This document shows positions 43,239 through 51,501 of a DNA stretch of 64,000 nt, piece after piece. The DNA is taken from NCBI GenBank assembly GCA_937967995.1, contig CALBTB010000010.1, forward strand, positions 349,649 through 413,648, written 5' to 3'. Within the stretch, counting starts at the first letter, position 1. Every line of letters starts with the position of its first letter. The notes beneath the pieces are model-generated. The model was not told the origin of the DNA and did no database searches. It saw only the letters and a list, made by a program, of their open reading frames with translations. A program made the position numbers and the translations under genes. Source of the stretch: an uncultured Gammaproteobacteria bacterium. GTDB lineage: Bacteria > Pseudomonadota > Gammaproteobacteria > UBA6429 > Thiohalophilaceae.

Positions 43239-44428
43239 TCAAACAACTCATAACCAAAGGCAAAGTGCCGGTTAAGATCTATACCGACGATATCGAGCCT
43301 GAGGCCTATCAGCAGTTGCTGAACATCGCGCACCTGCCGTTTGTGCACAGTCATGTGGCGGCCATGCCGGATGTGCACTACGGTAAGGGGGCGACGGTCG
43401 GCTCGGTGATTCCATGTAAGGGGGCCATCATTCCTGCAGCGGTCGGTGTGGATATCGGTTGCGGTATGAATGCGCTGCGACTGTCTATAAAAGCGGGTGA
43501 TTTACCGGATAACCTGCGCCGGGCACGTTCGGCCATTGAAGCGGCGATTCCGGTCGGCTTTGACATGCACAAAAACGATATGGCCAAAGCGTCTACCATT
43601 CGGCCGTTGTCCGATGGCCTGGATCGCATTCTGGATCGCCACCCCAAACTCTATAGCAAAGAGAAAAAGAAGTTTCGCACCTGGGTACGTCAGTTGGGCA
43701 CGCTGGGTGGCGGTAACCATTTTATCGAAGTCTGTATCGATGAAAACGAGGATGTCTGGATCATGCTGCATTCGGGCAGTCGGGGAATCGGCAATACCAT
43801 TGGCCAGTACTTTATCAATCTGGCGAAAAAGGACATGGGCCAGCACCTGCACAGTTTGCCGGACAAGGACCTGGCGTACCTGAAAGAGGGCACGCAATAT
43901 TTTGATGATTACGTGCAGGCCGTACACTGGGCACAGGATTATGCGATGGAAAACCGGCGAGAAATGATGCGCCTGATCATCGAGGCGTTGAAAAAAGTCC
44001 TGCCAAAGTTTGGCATAACCAAGGAAGCCATTAACTGTCATCATAATTATGTCGCTATCGAAGAACACTTTGGTGAAAATGTTTATATCACCCGCAAAGG
44101 TGCGATTCGTGCCGGCATCGATGAGCTGGGTATTATTCCCGGCAGCATGGGGGCCAAATCCTATATTGTGCGGGGCAAAGGGAATCCGGAATCATTCTGT
44201 TCCTGTTCACACGGTGCCGGTCGACGCATGAGTCGTGGCAAGGCAAAACGCCAGTTTACTCAGCAGGACATGGAAGCACAAACCGCCGGTGTCGAGTGCC
44301 GCAAGGACAAGGGGGTTATTGATGAAATCCCGGCCGCTTATAAAGATATAGATGAAGTGATGGCCAATCAGACCGACCTGGTCGAGATCGTGCATACATT
44401 ACGCCAGGTAGTGTGCGTTAAGGGATAG
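43235..44428 (+). CDS. rtcB: RNA-splicing ligase RtcB
   Basis: GTP- and Mn-dependent ligase that joins 2',3'-cyclic phosphate RNA ends to 5'-OH ends. VGVDIGCGMNALR, GGGNHFIEV and MLHSGSRGIG hold the metal ligands, and CSCSHGAGRRMSR contains the His that becomes guanylylated. The product is 397 residues from ATG 43235; the longer open frame at 43157 is a shadow of the upstream gene. No rtcA or rtcR is adjacent. It converges on the DNR-like gene with an 11-nt overlap. Confidence 0.95.
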   Translation: MIKQLITKGKVPVKIYTDDIEPEAYQQLLNIAHLPFVHSHVAAMPDVHYGKGATVGSVIPCKGAIIPAAVGVDIGCGMNALRLSIKAGDLPDNLRRARSAIEAAIPVGFDMHKNDMAKASTIRPLSDGLDRILDRHPKLYSKEKKKFRTWVRQLGTLGGGNHFIEVCIDENEDVWIMLHSGSRGIGNTIGQYFINLAKKDMGQHLHSLPDKDLAYLKEGTQYFDDYVQAVHWAQDYAMENRREMMRLIIEALKKVLPKFGITKEAINCHHNYVAIEEHFGENVYITRKGAIRAGIDELGIIPGSMGAKSYIVRGKGNPESFCSCSHGAGRRMSRGKAKRQFTQQDMEAQTAGVECRKDKGVIDEIPAAYKDIDEVMANQTDLVEIVHTLRQVVCVKG

Positions 44429-45113
44429 AAATACAGGTGGCGCGAAGTTTATCGATATCCCTGATTTCAATCAGGCTGCCGGTGGTTTCAATCAGTCCCT
44501 GGTTTTGCAGGTTGCGCAAAATACGTGACAGGGATTCCGGTTGAATGGAAAGCCGTGAGGCAATCACGTTTTTGGGCGCTTCAAGTTCAATACTGATGGA
44601 CTGGTGCTGGTCAGGCGGAATCTGCTGTAATAAATAGTGAGTAAACCGCAGGCTGGCGTTGAGCATAGTCAGGGCATCAATTTCGTTTACCTGTTTCTTT
44701 AACCAGGTACTCATGTCCGCCATCAGACGAAAGCAGGTATCAACAGAGTCCCTCAGAATTTCCCTGAAAACCTTGTTACTGAATGAAATCACTTCCGTAT
44801 TGATCAGGGCACTGGCGTTGACCGGATAGATGGGACTATCCATAAACATGATCGCCTCGGCAAAGGTTTCCCCGGCCTTGACCAGATGCAGCACTTTCTC
44901 ACTGCCTTCCGCGGACGACAGATACAGCTTGATACTGCCATTACGAACCAGGTAAAAGTGTTTAGCATCTTCACCGGCATTGAATAAATGCTGGTCTTCC
45001 TCTAACCGGATAATTTGTGCTGATTGAATCACTTTATGTAACTGTGATTCATCCAGTCCGGCAAAAATATGATGCCGGCGTAATTCAAAAGGCAGTACAG
45101 CGGGTGTGTCCAT
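44418..45113 (-). CDS. dnr: DNR/FNR-type regulator of denitrification
   Basis: Crp/Fnr-family protein with a sensor domain (residues 10-125) and a winged HTH whose recognition helix reads RLSIQPESLSRILRNLQ; the E-SR arrangement is the one that reads TTGAT half-sites. It lacks the N-terminal Cys cluster of FNR, so it is of the DNR/NnrR class that senses NO through heme. It diverges from DUF2249-norCB with a perfect FNR box between them. ATG 45113 is used; TTG 45119 is also open. Confidence 0.85.
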   Translation of the reverse strand: MDTPAVLPFELRRHHIFAGLDESQLHKVIQSAQIIRLEEDQHLFNAGEDAKHFYLVRNGSIKLYLSSAEGSEKVLHLVKAGETFAEAIMFMDSPIYPVNASALINTEVISFSNKVFREILRDSVDTCFRLMADMSTWLKKQVNEIDALTMLNASLRFTHYLLQQIPPDQHQSISIELEAPKNVIASRLSIQPESLSRILRNLQNQGLIETTGSLIEIRDIDKLRATCISIP

Positions 45114-45167
45114 GGCCAAAGTATAAGTTATCCCTAATTTATTGTAGGACGAATTTCATCATCATCC

Positions 45168-45181
45168 TTGATTTTGATCAA
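45168..45181. promoter_or_regulatory. Perfect FNR/DNR box (dnr-nor intergenic)
   Basis: TTGATTTTGATCAA matches TTGAT-N4-ATCAA exactly. Its centre is about 67 nt before the DUF2249 start; a TGTAAC at 45201-45206 could be the -10, placing the box near -41.5, a class II activating position. It could also control the divergent regulator. Confidence 0.85.
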
Positions 45182-45241
45182 TTGCCAAAAAGCACGATTC
45201 TGTAACAGTTTAGCCTGAACGGGCAAGACGGAACAAGGGAG

Positions 45242-45499
45242 ATGGTAACCGAGCAATACCTGGATGTGAGCACGCTTTCGGCACCGGAACCCTTACACAA
45301 GGCACTGGCCGCGGTGGATACGTTACAGGCCGGTGAATATTTACGAATCTGTTTCGATCGGGATCCGGTTTTACTGTATCCCATGTTAAGTCTGCAGGGT
45401 TATGACTATGAACTACGAAATGCTGAAAATGACAAAAGGATGATTTTGATATGGCGCAAAGGCGATGTCGAAGTAGAGGAGGTAATTCGCCAGCTTTAA
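45242..45499 (+). CDS. DUF2249 (TusA-like fold) protein of the nor cluster
   Basis: 85 residues. RICFDRDPVLLYPMLSLQGY is typical of DUF2249, a TusA/SirA-like small domain often encoded near denitrification genes. It lacks an obvious CPxP motif, so sulfur transfer is not implied. First gene under the FNR box; the ribosome-binding site is GGGAG. Its role in NO metabolism is unknown. Confidence 0.75.
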   Translation: MVTEQYLDVSTLSAPEPLHKALAAVDTLQAGEYLRICFDRDPVLLYPMLSLQGYDYELRNAENDKRMILIWRKGDVEVEEVIRQL

Positions 45500-45572
45500 C
45501 ACAAGTCAAGGAAACAGGGCCTGTCACCAGTCAGCATTGCCGGGAACAGATATTTATACCAAGGAGTCGATT

Positions 45573-46007
45573 ATGAGCGGCGGATTTACCAAATCAATGG
45601 CACGCAATATTTTTTACGGCGGCTCGGTCTTTTTTATTCTTGTTTTTCTCGCCTTGACGTTTGATACCGGCAAGGCATTACCAGAACGTGATAAACGGGA
45701 AATCATCAACGAGCAGGTTGCGCTGGGCAAAATAGTCTGGGAGGAAAACAACTGCATAGGTTGCCATACATTACTTGGAGAAGGGGCTTACTTCGCGCCG
45801 GAACTGGGAAATGTATACAAACGTTTCGGTAACAGCACCGAAGCGATCAAGGCATTCATAGCCAGCCGACCCAAAGAAGGTGTACCGGGCAGGCGCAGCA
45901 TGCCGCAGTTCAATCTCAGTGAAGAAGAACTGGAAGCCGTGGCACAGTTTCTGAAGTACGCATCAGAAATTGATACAGCTGACTGGCCACCAAACATTCA
46001 GGGTTAA
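45573..46007 (+). CDS. norC: Nitric oxide reductase subunit C (cytochrome c)
   Basis: Membrane-anchored monoheme c subunit that passes electrons to NorB. One N-terminal helix (NIFYGGSVFFILVFLALTF), heme site CIGCH near residue 63 and a Met ligand region (RRSMPQFNLS). The ATG at 45573 follows AAGGAG; an upstream frame start at 45537 has no such support. 144 residues, normal for NorC. 13 nt before norB. Confidence 0.97.
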   Translation: MSGGFTKSMARNIFYGGSVFFILVFLALTFDTGKALPERDKREIINEQVALGKIVWEENNCIGCHTLLGEGAYFAPELGNVYKRFGNSTEAIKAFIASRPKEGVPGRRSMPQFNLSEEELEAVAQFLKYASEIDTADWPPNIQG

Positions 46008-46020
46008 GGAGGAAATTGTC

Positions 46021-47448
46021 ATGCAATATCAGTCACAAGCGGTTGCCAAACCGTACTTTATTGCCGCGATTGCCCTGTTTGTCGGGCAGGTGTTGTTTGG
46101 ACTCATTCTCGGGTTGCAGTATGTGGTGGGTGATTTTCTGTTTCCGGAAATTCCATTCAACGTCGCACGAATGGTGCACACTAACCTGTTGATAGTCTGG
46201 TTATTGTTCGGGTTTATGGGCGCGAGCTATTTCCTGGTACCGGAAGAAACCGAAACCGAACTGCATAGTCCCAAACTGGCAATACTTCTGTTCTGGGTAT
46301 TTCTGGTCGCCGGTGTATTAACAGTACTGGGATATTTGCTGGTGCCATACGCCACACTGGCTGAAATTACCGGTAACAGTTTATTACCAACCATGGGCCG
46401 GGAGTTTCTCGAACAACCCACGATTATCAAGATTGGCATAGTGGTCGTGGCGCTGGGCTTTTTATACAACATCACGATTACGGTGCTGAAAGGGCGCAAG
46501 ACCGTTGTCAGTACCATCCTGTTAATCGGGTTATGGGGTCTGGCTTTGATGTTCCTGTTCGCATTCTACAACCCTGACAACCTGGTGCTGGATAAATACT
46601 ACTGGTGGTGGGTCGTACACCTGTGGGTGGAAGGCGTCTGGGAATTAATCATGGCGGCGATACTGGCCTTTATCCTCATCAAGACAACCGGTGTTGATCG
46701 TGAAGTGGTCGAGAAGTGGGTTTATGTCATCATCGCCATGACACTGATTACCGGCATTATCGGTACCGGTCACCATTATTACTGGATAGGTACGCCGGAA
46801 TACTGGCAGTGGTGGGGTTCGATATTCTCTGCACTGGAACCGATTCCGTTCTTCATGATGGTGATCTTCGCGTTCAACATGATCAATCGCCGTCGGCGTG
46901 ATCATCCCAACAAGGCGGCGGTGTTATGGGCCATGGGAACGGCCGTGATGGCGTTTCTTGGTGCCGGTGTGTGGGGTTTCATGCATACACTTGCTCCGGT
47001 CAACTATTATACACATGGTAGTCAGATTACGGCGGCCCATGGACACATGGCTTTCTATGGTGCCTATGCCATGATTGTAATGGCAATCATTTCCTATGCC
47101 ATGCCCATGCTTCGGGGTCGGGAAGCTGCGAACAGCGATCGTTCGCAGGTACTGGAGATGTGGTCGTTCTGGTTGATGACCGTTGCCATGGTGTTTATCA
47201 CGCTGTTCCTGACCGGCGCGGGAATTTTGCAAACCTGGTTACAGCGGGTGAGCGAGAATCCGCAACCGTTTATGCAGGTGCAGGAAAATATTGCGCTGTT
47301 TTACTGGATGCGTGAAGTCGCCGGCGTGGTATTCCTGATTGGCCTGATCGTTTACATCGCAAGTTTCTTTGTCGGTGGCGAAGAACGCCGGTTGTCCCGG
47401 GCAGGTGGGTCGGCTGCACCCGCACCGGCACAGGCACGTAAGGAGTAA
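46021..47448 (+). CDS. norB: Nitric oxide reductase subunit B
   Basis: Catalytic cNOR subunit with heme b and the heme b3/FeB site, reducing two NO to N2O. Twelve membrane helices over 475 residues. FeB/heme His and Glu regions are visible: HLWVEGVWELIMAAILA, TGHHYYWIGTPEYWQWWGS and HGHMAFYGAYAMIVMAI. The start ATG 46021 follows AAGGAGG. The length and absence of a fused N-terminal domain show the cytochrome-c-dependent type, not qNOR. Confidence 0.98.
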   Translation: MQYQSQAVAKPYFIAAIALFVGQVLFGLILGLQYVVGDFLFPEIPFNVARMVHTNLLIVWLLFGFMGASYFLVPEETETELHSPKLAILLFWVFLVAGVLTVLGYLLVPYATLAEITGNSLLPTMGREFLEQPTIIKIGIVVVALGFLYNITITVLKGRKTVVSTILLIGLWGLALMFLFAFYNPDNLVLDKYYWWWVVHLWVEGVWELIMAAILAFILIKTTGVDREVVEKWVYVIIAMTLITGIIGTGHHYYWIGTPEYWQWWGSIFSALEPIPFFMMVIFAFNMINRRRRDHPNKAAVLWAMGTAVMAFLGAGVWGFMHTLAPVNYYTHGSQITAAHGHMAFYGAYAMIVMAIISYAMPMLRGREAANSDRSQVLEMWSFWLMTVAMVFITLFLTGAGILQTWLQRVSENPQPFMQVQENIALFYWMREVAGVVFLIGLIVYIASFFVGGEERRLSRAGGSAAPAPAQARKE

Positions 47449-47456
47449 AGCGTATC

Positions 47457-48287
47457 GTGACAGTGAAACAACAATCCGTTTTATCTTCTCCTCCTATGGA
47501 CCGCAAGGACGCGGTCCCGTTTTATCTTTCACAGCACAGTGAAGTTGCGCTGTTTGAACATGCCTACCAGCATCAGTTACCTGTGCTGATTAAAGGGCCA
47601 ACCGGTTGCGGTAAAACCCGTTTTGTTTCACACATGGCGGCAAAGCTGGGCAGGCCCCTCTTTACAGTAGCCTGTCATGATGATCTGACGGCGGCGGATT
47701 TGATCGGCCGGCATTTGATCAAGGGCAATGCGACCTACTGGGTGGATGGACCACTGACACGGGCAGTGCGTGAAGGCGGGATCTGTTATCTGGATGAAGT
47801 GGTCGAGGCGCGCAAGGATACGACGGTTGTGTTGCATCCGCTGTCCGATGACCGGCGTATTCTGCCAATAGAACGAACCGGTGAAGAACTGGTAGCACCG
47901 CCGGAATTCATGCTGGTCGTTTCCTACAACCCGGGTTATCAGAACCTGTTAAAGGGCATGAAGCCCAGTACAAGACAGCGTTTTGTGTCAATGCGATTTT
48001 CCTATCCTGCACCGGAACATGAGCAGCAGATTGTCAGGCATGAAAGCGGCGCCGACGAAAAACTGGCCGGGCAGCTTGTTGCCCTGGCAAATGCATTGCG
48101 CGTGCTGGAGGATCATGATCTGGAAGAGGGTGCCAGTACCCGTTTGCTGGTGTATACGGCAACACTGATTCAAAGTGGGTTTGATCCGGTATCGGCATGT
48201 CGTGCGGCACTCATCGAACCCCTGACGGATGATCAGGAAACCGGTGATGCCCTGATGGAGGTGGTCTATGCCACCTTCGGCAACTAG
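47457..48287 (+). CDS. norQ: NorQ, MoxR-family AAA+ ATPase
   Basis: Walker A GPTGCGKTRF and Walker B GGICYLDEVVEARKDTT identify a MoxR-type AAA+ ATPase. NorQ works with NorD to insert the non-heme iron of NorB. Starts at GTG 47457 with AAGGAG 11 nt upstream; ATG 47496 is an alternative. The end overlaps the next small gene by 20 nt. Confidence 0.95.
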   Translation: MTVKQQSVLSSPPMDRKDAVPFYLSQHSEVALFEHAYQHQLPVLIKGPTGCGKTRFVSHMAAKLGRPLFTVACHDDLTAADLIGRHLIKGNATYWVDGPLTRAVREGGICYLDEVVEARKDTTVVLHPLSDDRRILPIERTGEELVAPPEFMLVVSYNPGYQNLLKGMKPSTRQRFVSMRFSYPAPEHEQQIVRHESGADEKLAGQLVALANALRVLEDHDLEEGASTRLLVYTATLIQSGFDPVSACRAALIEPLTDDQETGDALMEVVYATFGN

Positions 48288-48675
48288 CACAGGCGTGAGG
48301 ACACCGGCCGGGCAAAATCTGGCGGTCGCCGCCGAGATCCTGTATCTCGTTAATCTGTTGTTTGTTCCGGTCGTGGCGTTTGTGGCGCTGTTTATTCTGT
48401 ACCAGTTCAAGATTCGCCGTGCACCACCGCTGGCGGCCTGTCATTTGCGGCAAACCTTGTCGGCCAGTATCTGGGCGGGTGTGATTCTGGTGCTGATTAA
48501 CCTGGTGATCATTACACTGGGTGGTTATCAGTCATCGTGGACCTGGCTGATCGTGATTCTGTATTTTACTGTCTGCCATGCATCCCTGGTGCTACTGGGA
48601 GCCATCGGTCTGGCCAAAGCCATGGCCGGACAAAATTATCGCTACCCGCTGGTGGGCAGGCCCTGTGACGATTAA
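48268..48675 (+). CDS. Nor-cluster small membrane protein
   Basis: 135 residues with three or four hydrophobic helices (about 22-44, 65-86, 92-118). It resembles the DUF4870-like small membrane proteins in layout (ILYLVNLLFVPVVAFVALF). GGAGG lies 6 nt before the ATG, inside norQ. Its place within the nor operon suggests assembly or electron delivery, but no function is known. Confidence 0.6.
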   Translation: MPPSATSTGVRTPAGQNLAVAAEILYLVNLLFVPVVAFVALFILYQFKIRRAPPLAACHLRQTLSASIWAGVILVLINLVIITLGGYQSSWTWLIVILYFTVCHASLVLLGAIGLAKAMAGQNYRYPLVGRPCDD

Positions 48676-48678
48676 GTC

Positions 48679-49653
48679 ATGACTAAACAATTGCAAATAC
48701 GGCGTCGTGTGTTTCAGGCACTGTTTTTTATTCTGTTTATTGTTGCGCCGGTCCTGAATATTTTTCGTATCGATATCACCCGCTCTCAGGTCATTCTGTT
48801 TGGCCATGAGTGGCATCTGGGTATCGCAAACCTGATCGACGGGACCGTCAGCGGCATGGATGGCGCCATTAATCTGATTTTGCGTGGTTTTATACCGGTG
48901 GCGTTATTCGTGTTTGTATTTGGCCTGATCGCCTGGCGCTACGGCCGGCTATATTGCGGCTGGTTATGTCCGCACTTTTCCGTGGTGGAAATGATCAATG
49001 GCCTGATGCGGCGTGCCAGTCGCCGTCCTAACCTGTGGGAAAAAGCGCCTTTACCGGAAAAAAATCCTGATGGCAGTGCGATACACACAGACAGGCGGTA
49101 CTGGTGGCTGGCAGGCTTAGCCATTATCGGGTTCGCGTTTTTATGGGCACTGGTACTTTTGACTTACCTGCTACCACCCAGAGACATTTACGCAAATCTT
49201 GTCACGTTTTCATTAACACCCAATCAGATAATATTCCTGGCAGCAGCGACTAGCGTGCTAAGTCTGGAATTTCTTCTGGCAAGACACCTGTTTTGCCGTT
49301 TTGGTTGTGCTGTGGGTGTATTTCAAAGTTTGTTGTGGATGGCCAATCGGCGCGCCATGGTGGTCGGATTTAACCGGACACGTGCAGCCGACTGCCGGGG
49401 CTGTGATTCCCAGTGTGAAGTGGTCTGCCCGATGCGTCTCAAACCACGAAGCAACAAACGGCACATGTTTACCTGTACGGAGTGCGGCCAGTGTCTGAGT
49501 GCCTGTCAACAGGTACAGGCCGGACATGAACCACAACAGGCTCCGTTATTACAGTGGGTCTCCGGTCAGTGCGCGCTGGATGTGTCGGCGCGGGATTTCG
49601 GCCAGCGGCCGGTCATACCCAATAACTGTTACCAACGCCCAGTACAATACTGA
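48679..49653 (+). CDS. Polyferredoxin membrane protein (NapH/CcoG-like) in the nor operon
   Basis: 324 residues: four or five membrane helices, the cytoplasmic-side motifs YCGWLCPHFS (residues about 92-101) and CRFGCAVG, and C-terminal [4Fe-4S] ligands (CRGCDSQCEVVCP and CTECGQCLSACQQ). This is the NapH/NosR-C/CcoG architecture. Cytochrome oxidase assembly factor CcoG helps reduce copper, while NapH carries electrons from quinol. Here it probably supplies electrons or redox chemistry to NOR assembly; inference. Only 3 nt separate it from the previous gene. Confidence 0.8.
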   Translation: MTKQLQIRRRVFQALFFILFIVAPVLNIFRIDITRSQVILFGHEWHLGIANLIDGTVSGMDGAINLILRGFIPVALFVFVFGLIAWRYGRLYCGWLCPHFSVVEMINGLMRRASRRPNLWEKAPLPEKNPDGSAIHTDRRYWWLAGLAIIGFAFLWALVLLTYLLPPRDIYANLVTFSLTPNQIIFLAAATSVLSLEFLLARHLFCRFGCAVGVFQSLLWMANRRAMVVGFNRTRAADCRGCDSQCEVVCPMRLKPRSNKRHMFTCTECGQCLSACQQVQAGHEPQQAPLLQWVSGQCALDVSARDFGQRPVIPNNCYQRPVQY

Positions 49654-49661
49654 GAAGTGAT

Positions 49662-51497
49662 ATGGAAGAGACAGTTGGAAAATTCTGGGATCGGTTTATT
49701 ACTCAGGCGGCGCGAGTCGACTATCCGGAGGCGGCTGTCAGCCTGCAAGACATGGCAAAGACCATCGGGATTTTCTTTCGTGCCCTGTCAGGTGATGCCG
49801 GTTTACGTGTCGAAGCCACGTCTGCAACATATCATGGTGCGCGACGTAACTGGTTACAGCGACTGGCCGGAACAAATCGCCAGACTGAACTGGCCTGGCA
49901 GGATGAGCAATCCCTGCGTTTACCTTCGCGGCTGGGTATCTTTAAACAAACCCATCTGAATCGGGACCTGTATTTATGGCTGGCTGCACTGGCAGCGGAG
50001 GATGGAAATGATCGGGATGACTGGTTTAAACGAAACCAGTGGCACACGCGACGTGTGTTGCAACGTTTCCCGGGGTTACGGTCACGTTATCAACGACTGG
50101 TCGAGGTACATATCGCTACACGTCCGGTAGTAAATACTTTACCAAGTGATGAAGCAGAACAGGAGCAGGCGATTCGTCTGGCTCTGCAGCAACCCGGCAG
50201 TGTCACGGAATTACCGCTGGCGAGCAAACCGGCTCAACCGGTGCCGTTATGGTTACATCCGAATCCACCGCTGATTGCAGAAGCACAAACTACGAATCGT
50301 TCTGAACAGGAACAACCTGCCTCCGCGGGTGACAGTCATCGCGTACGTGATAAACGGCGCCGTCACGGTGAGCGGGTCGACATGCCGGATGGACGACGTG
50401 GGCTGTTATTTTATCGATTCGAGACCATTCTGAGCTGGGCGGAATATATCAAGGTTGATCGTTGTAACGACGATGAAGAAGACATGGATGCAGCCGCGAT
50501 GGTGCTGGATGACCTGGATAAGATCAGTATCGCCAGTGATAAACAGGTAAGTGCCAGGCGACTCAACTTCGACCTAGATTTACCGGCTGCCGCGTTTGAC
50601 GATACGCCGCTTGATGGAGGCGTATTGTTTCCGGAGTGGGACTACCGGCATATGAGGCTACTACCGAATCAATGTCGTATTCAGACATTGCTGGCCGCTG
50701 ATGCACTACCCTGTGCCTTACCCGGACACCTGCGACGCATGGCAAAGCGATTGCGTGCACAGTTTGAATCGTTAGCACCCGTTCCGACCTGGTATCGCGC
50801 CCAGCCTGATGGTCCGGATATTGACCTGGAAGCTTACACACAGCATGTATCGGACTGTATACGTGGTCAGGTACAGACCGGACATGGCCTGTATCGGGAG
50901 TTAAGACGAGGCAAGCGTGACATGGCCTGCCTGATGCTGGCGGATTTGTCATTATCAACGGACACCTGGATTAACAATGATATGCGGGTCATTGATGTGA
51001 TTCGTGATGCCATGTATCTGTTTGCAGAGGCGCTTTCGGCAACCGGTGATCGTTTTGCCCTGTATGGTTTTTCATCCCGCAATCGTCAGCATGTACGTAT
51101 CAACTGGTTAAAAGGGTTTAATGAACCGTATAACCCGACAGTACGGGGACGTTTATCAGCAATACGTCCCGGTTACTACACGCGCATGGGAGCCGCAATT
51201 CGTTATACAACACAGGTCATGCAACGCCAGCCGGAAAGTGAAAAGCTGCTGTTAATCCTGACCGATGGTAAACCCAATGATCTGGATCACTATGAGGGAC
51301 GTTATGGTATTGAAGATACCCGCCAGGCCATTCATGAAGCAAGAAAGGCAGGGTTGCGTCCATTTTGCGTGACCATCGATGACGAAGCGGCTGATTATCT
51401 GCCACATTTGTTTGGTAATAATGGCTTTGTTGTTATTCGGCGCCCATCGGAACTGCCACGACGATTACCACTGTTATATGCACAACTGACCCGGTGA
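49662..51497 (+). CDS. norD: NorD, VWA-domain nitric oxide reductase activation protein
   Basis: 611-residue protein with a C-terminal von Willebrand A domain whose MIDAS motif is DLSLS (in MLADLSLSTDTW, about residue 425), followed by LYGFSSRNR and LLILTDGKPNDLDHY. It pairs with NorQ to activate NOR. The central part is less conserved. Normal length for NorD. 8 nt after the ferredoxin gene. Confidence 0.95.
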   Translation: MEETVGKFWDRFITQAARVDYPEAAVSLQDMAKTIGIFFRALSGDAGLRVEATSATYHGARRNWLQRLAGTNRQTELAWQDEQSLRLPSRLGIFKQTHLNRDLYLWLAALAAEDGNDRDDWFKRNQWHTRRVLQRFPGLRSRYQRLVEVHIATRPVVNTLPSDEAEQEQAIRLALQQPGSVTELPLASKPAQPVPLWLHPNPPLIAEAQTTNRSEQEQPASAGDSHRVRDKRRRHGERVDMPDGRRGLLFYRFETILSWAEYIKVDRCNDDEEDMDAAAMVLDDLDKISIASDKQVSARRLNFDLDLPAAAFDDTPLDGGVLFPEWDYRHMRLLPNQCRIQTLLAADALPCALPGHLRRMAKRLRAQFESLAPVPTWYRAQPDGPDIDLEAYTQHVSDCIRGQVQTGHGLYRELRRGKRDMACLMLADLSLSTDTWINNDMRVIDVIRDAMYLFAEALSATGDRFALYGFSSRNRQHVRINWLKGFNEPYNPTVRGRLSAIRPGYYTRMGAAIRYTTQVMQRQPESEKLLLILTDGKPNDLDHYEGRYGIEDTRQAIHEARKAGLRPFCVTIDDEAADYLPHLFGNNGFVVIRRPSELPRRLPLLYAQLTR

Positions 51498-51501
51498 CCC
51501 T

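Noticed and set aside
43502..44068. 188-codon open frame on the minus strand
   Set aside because: Lies inside rtcB, whose motifs are all intact on the plus strand; composition shadow.
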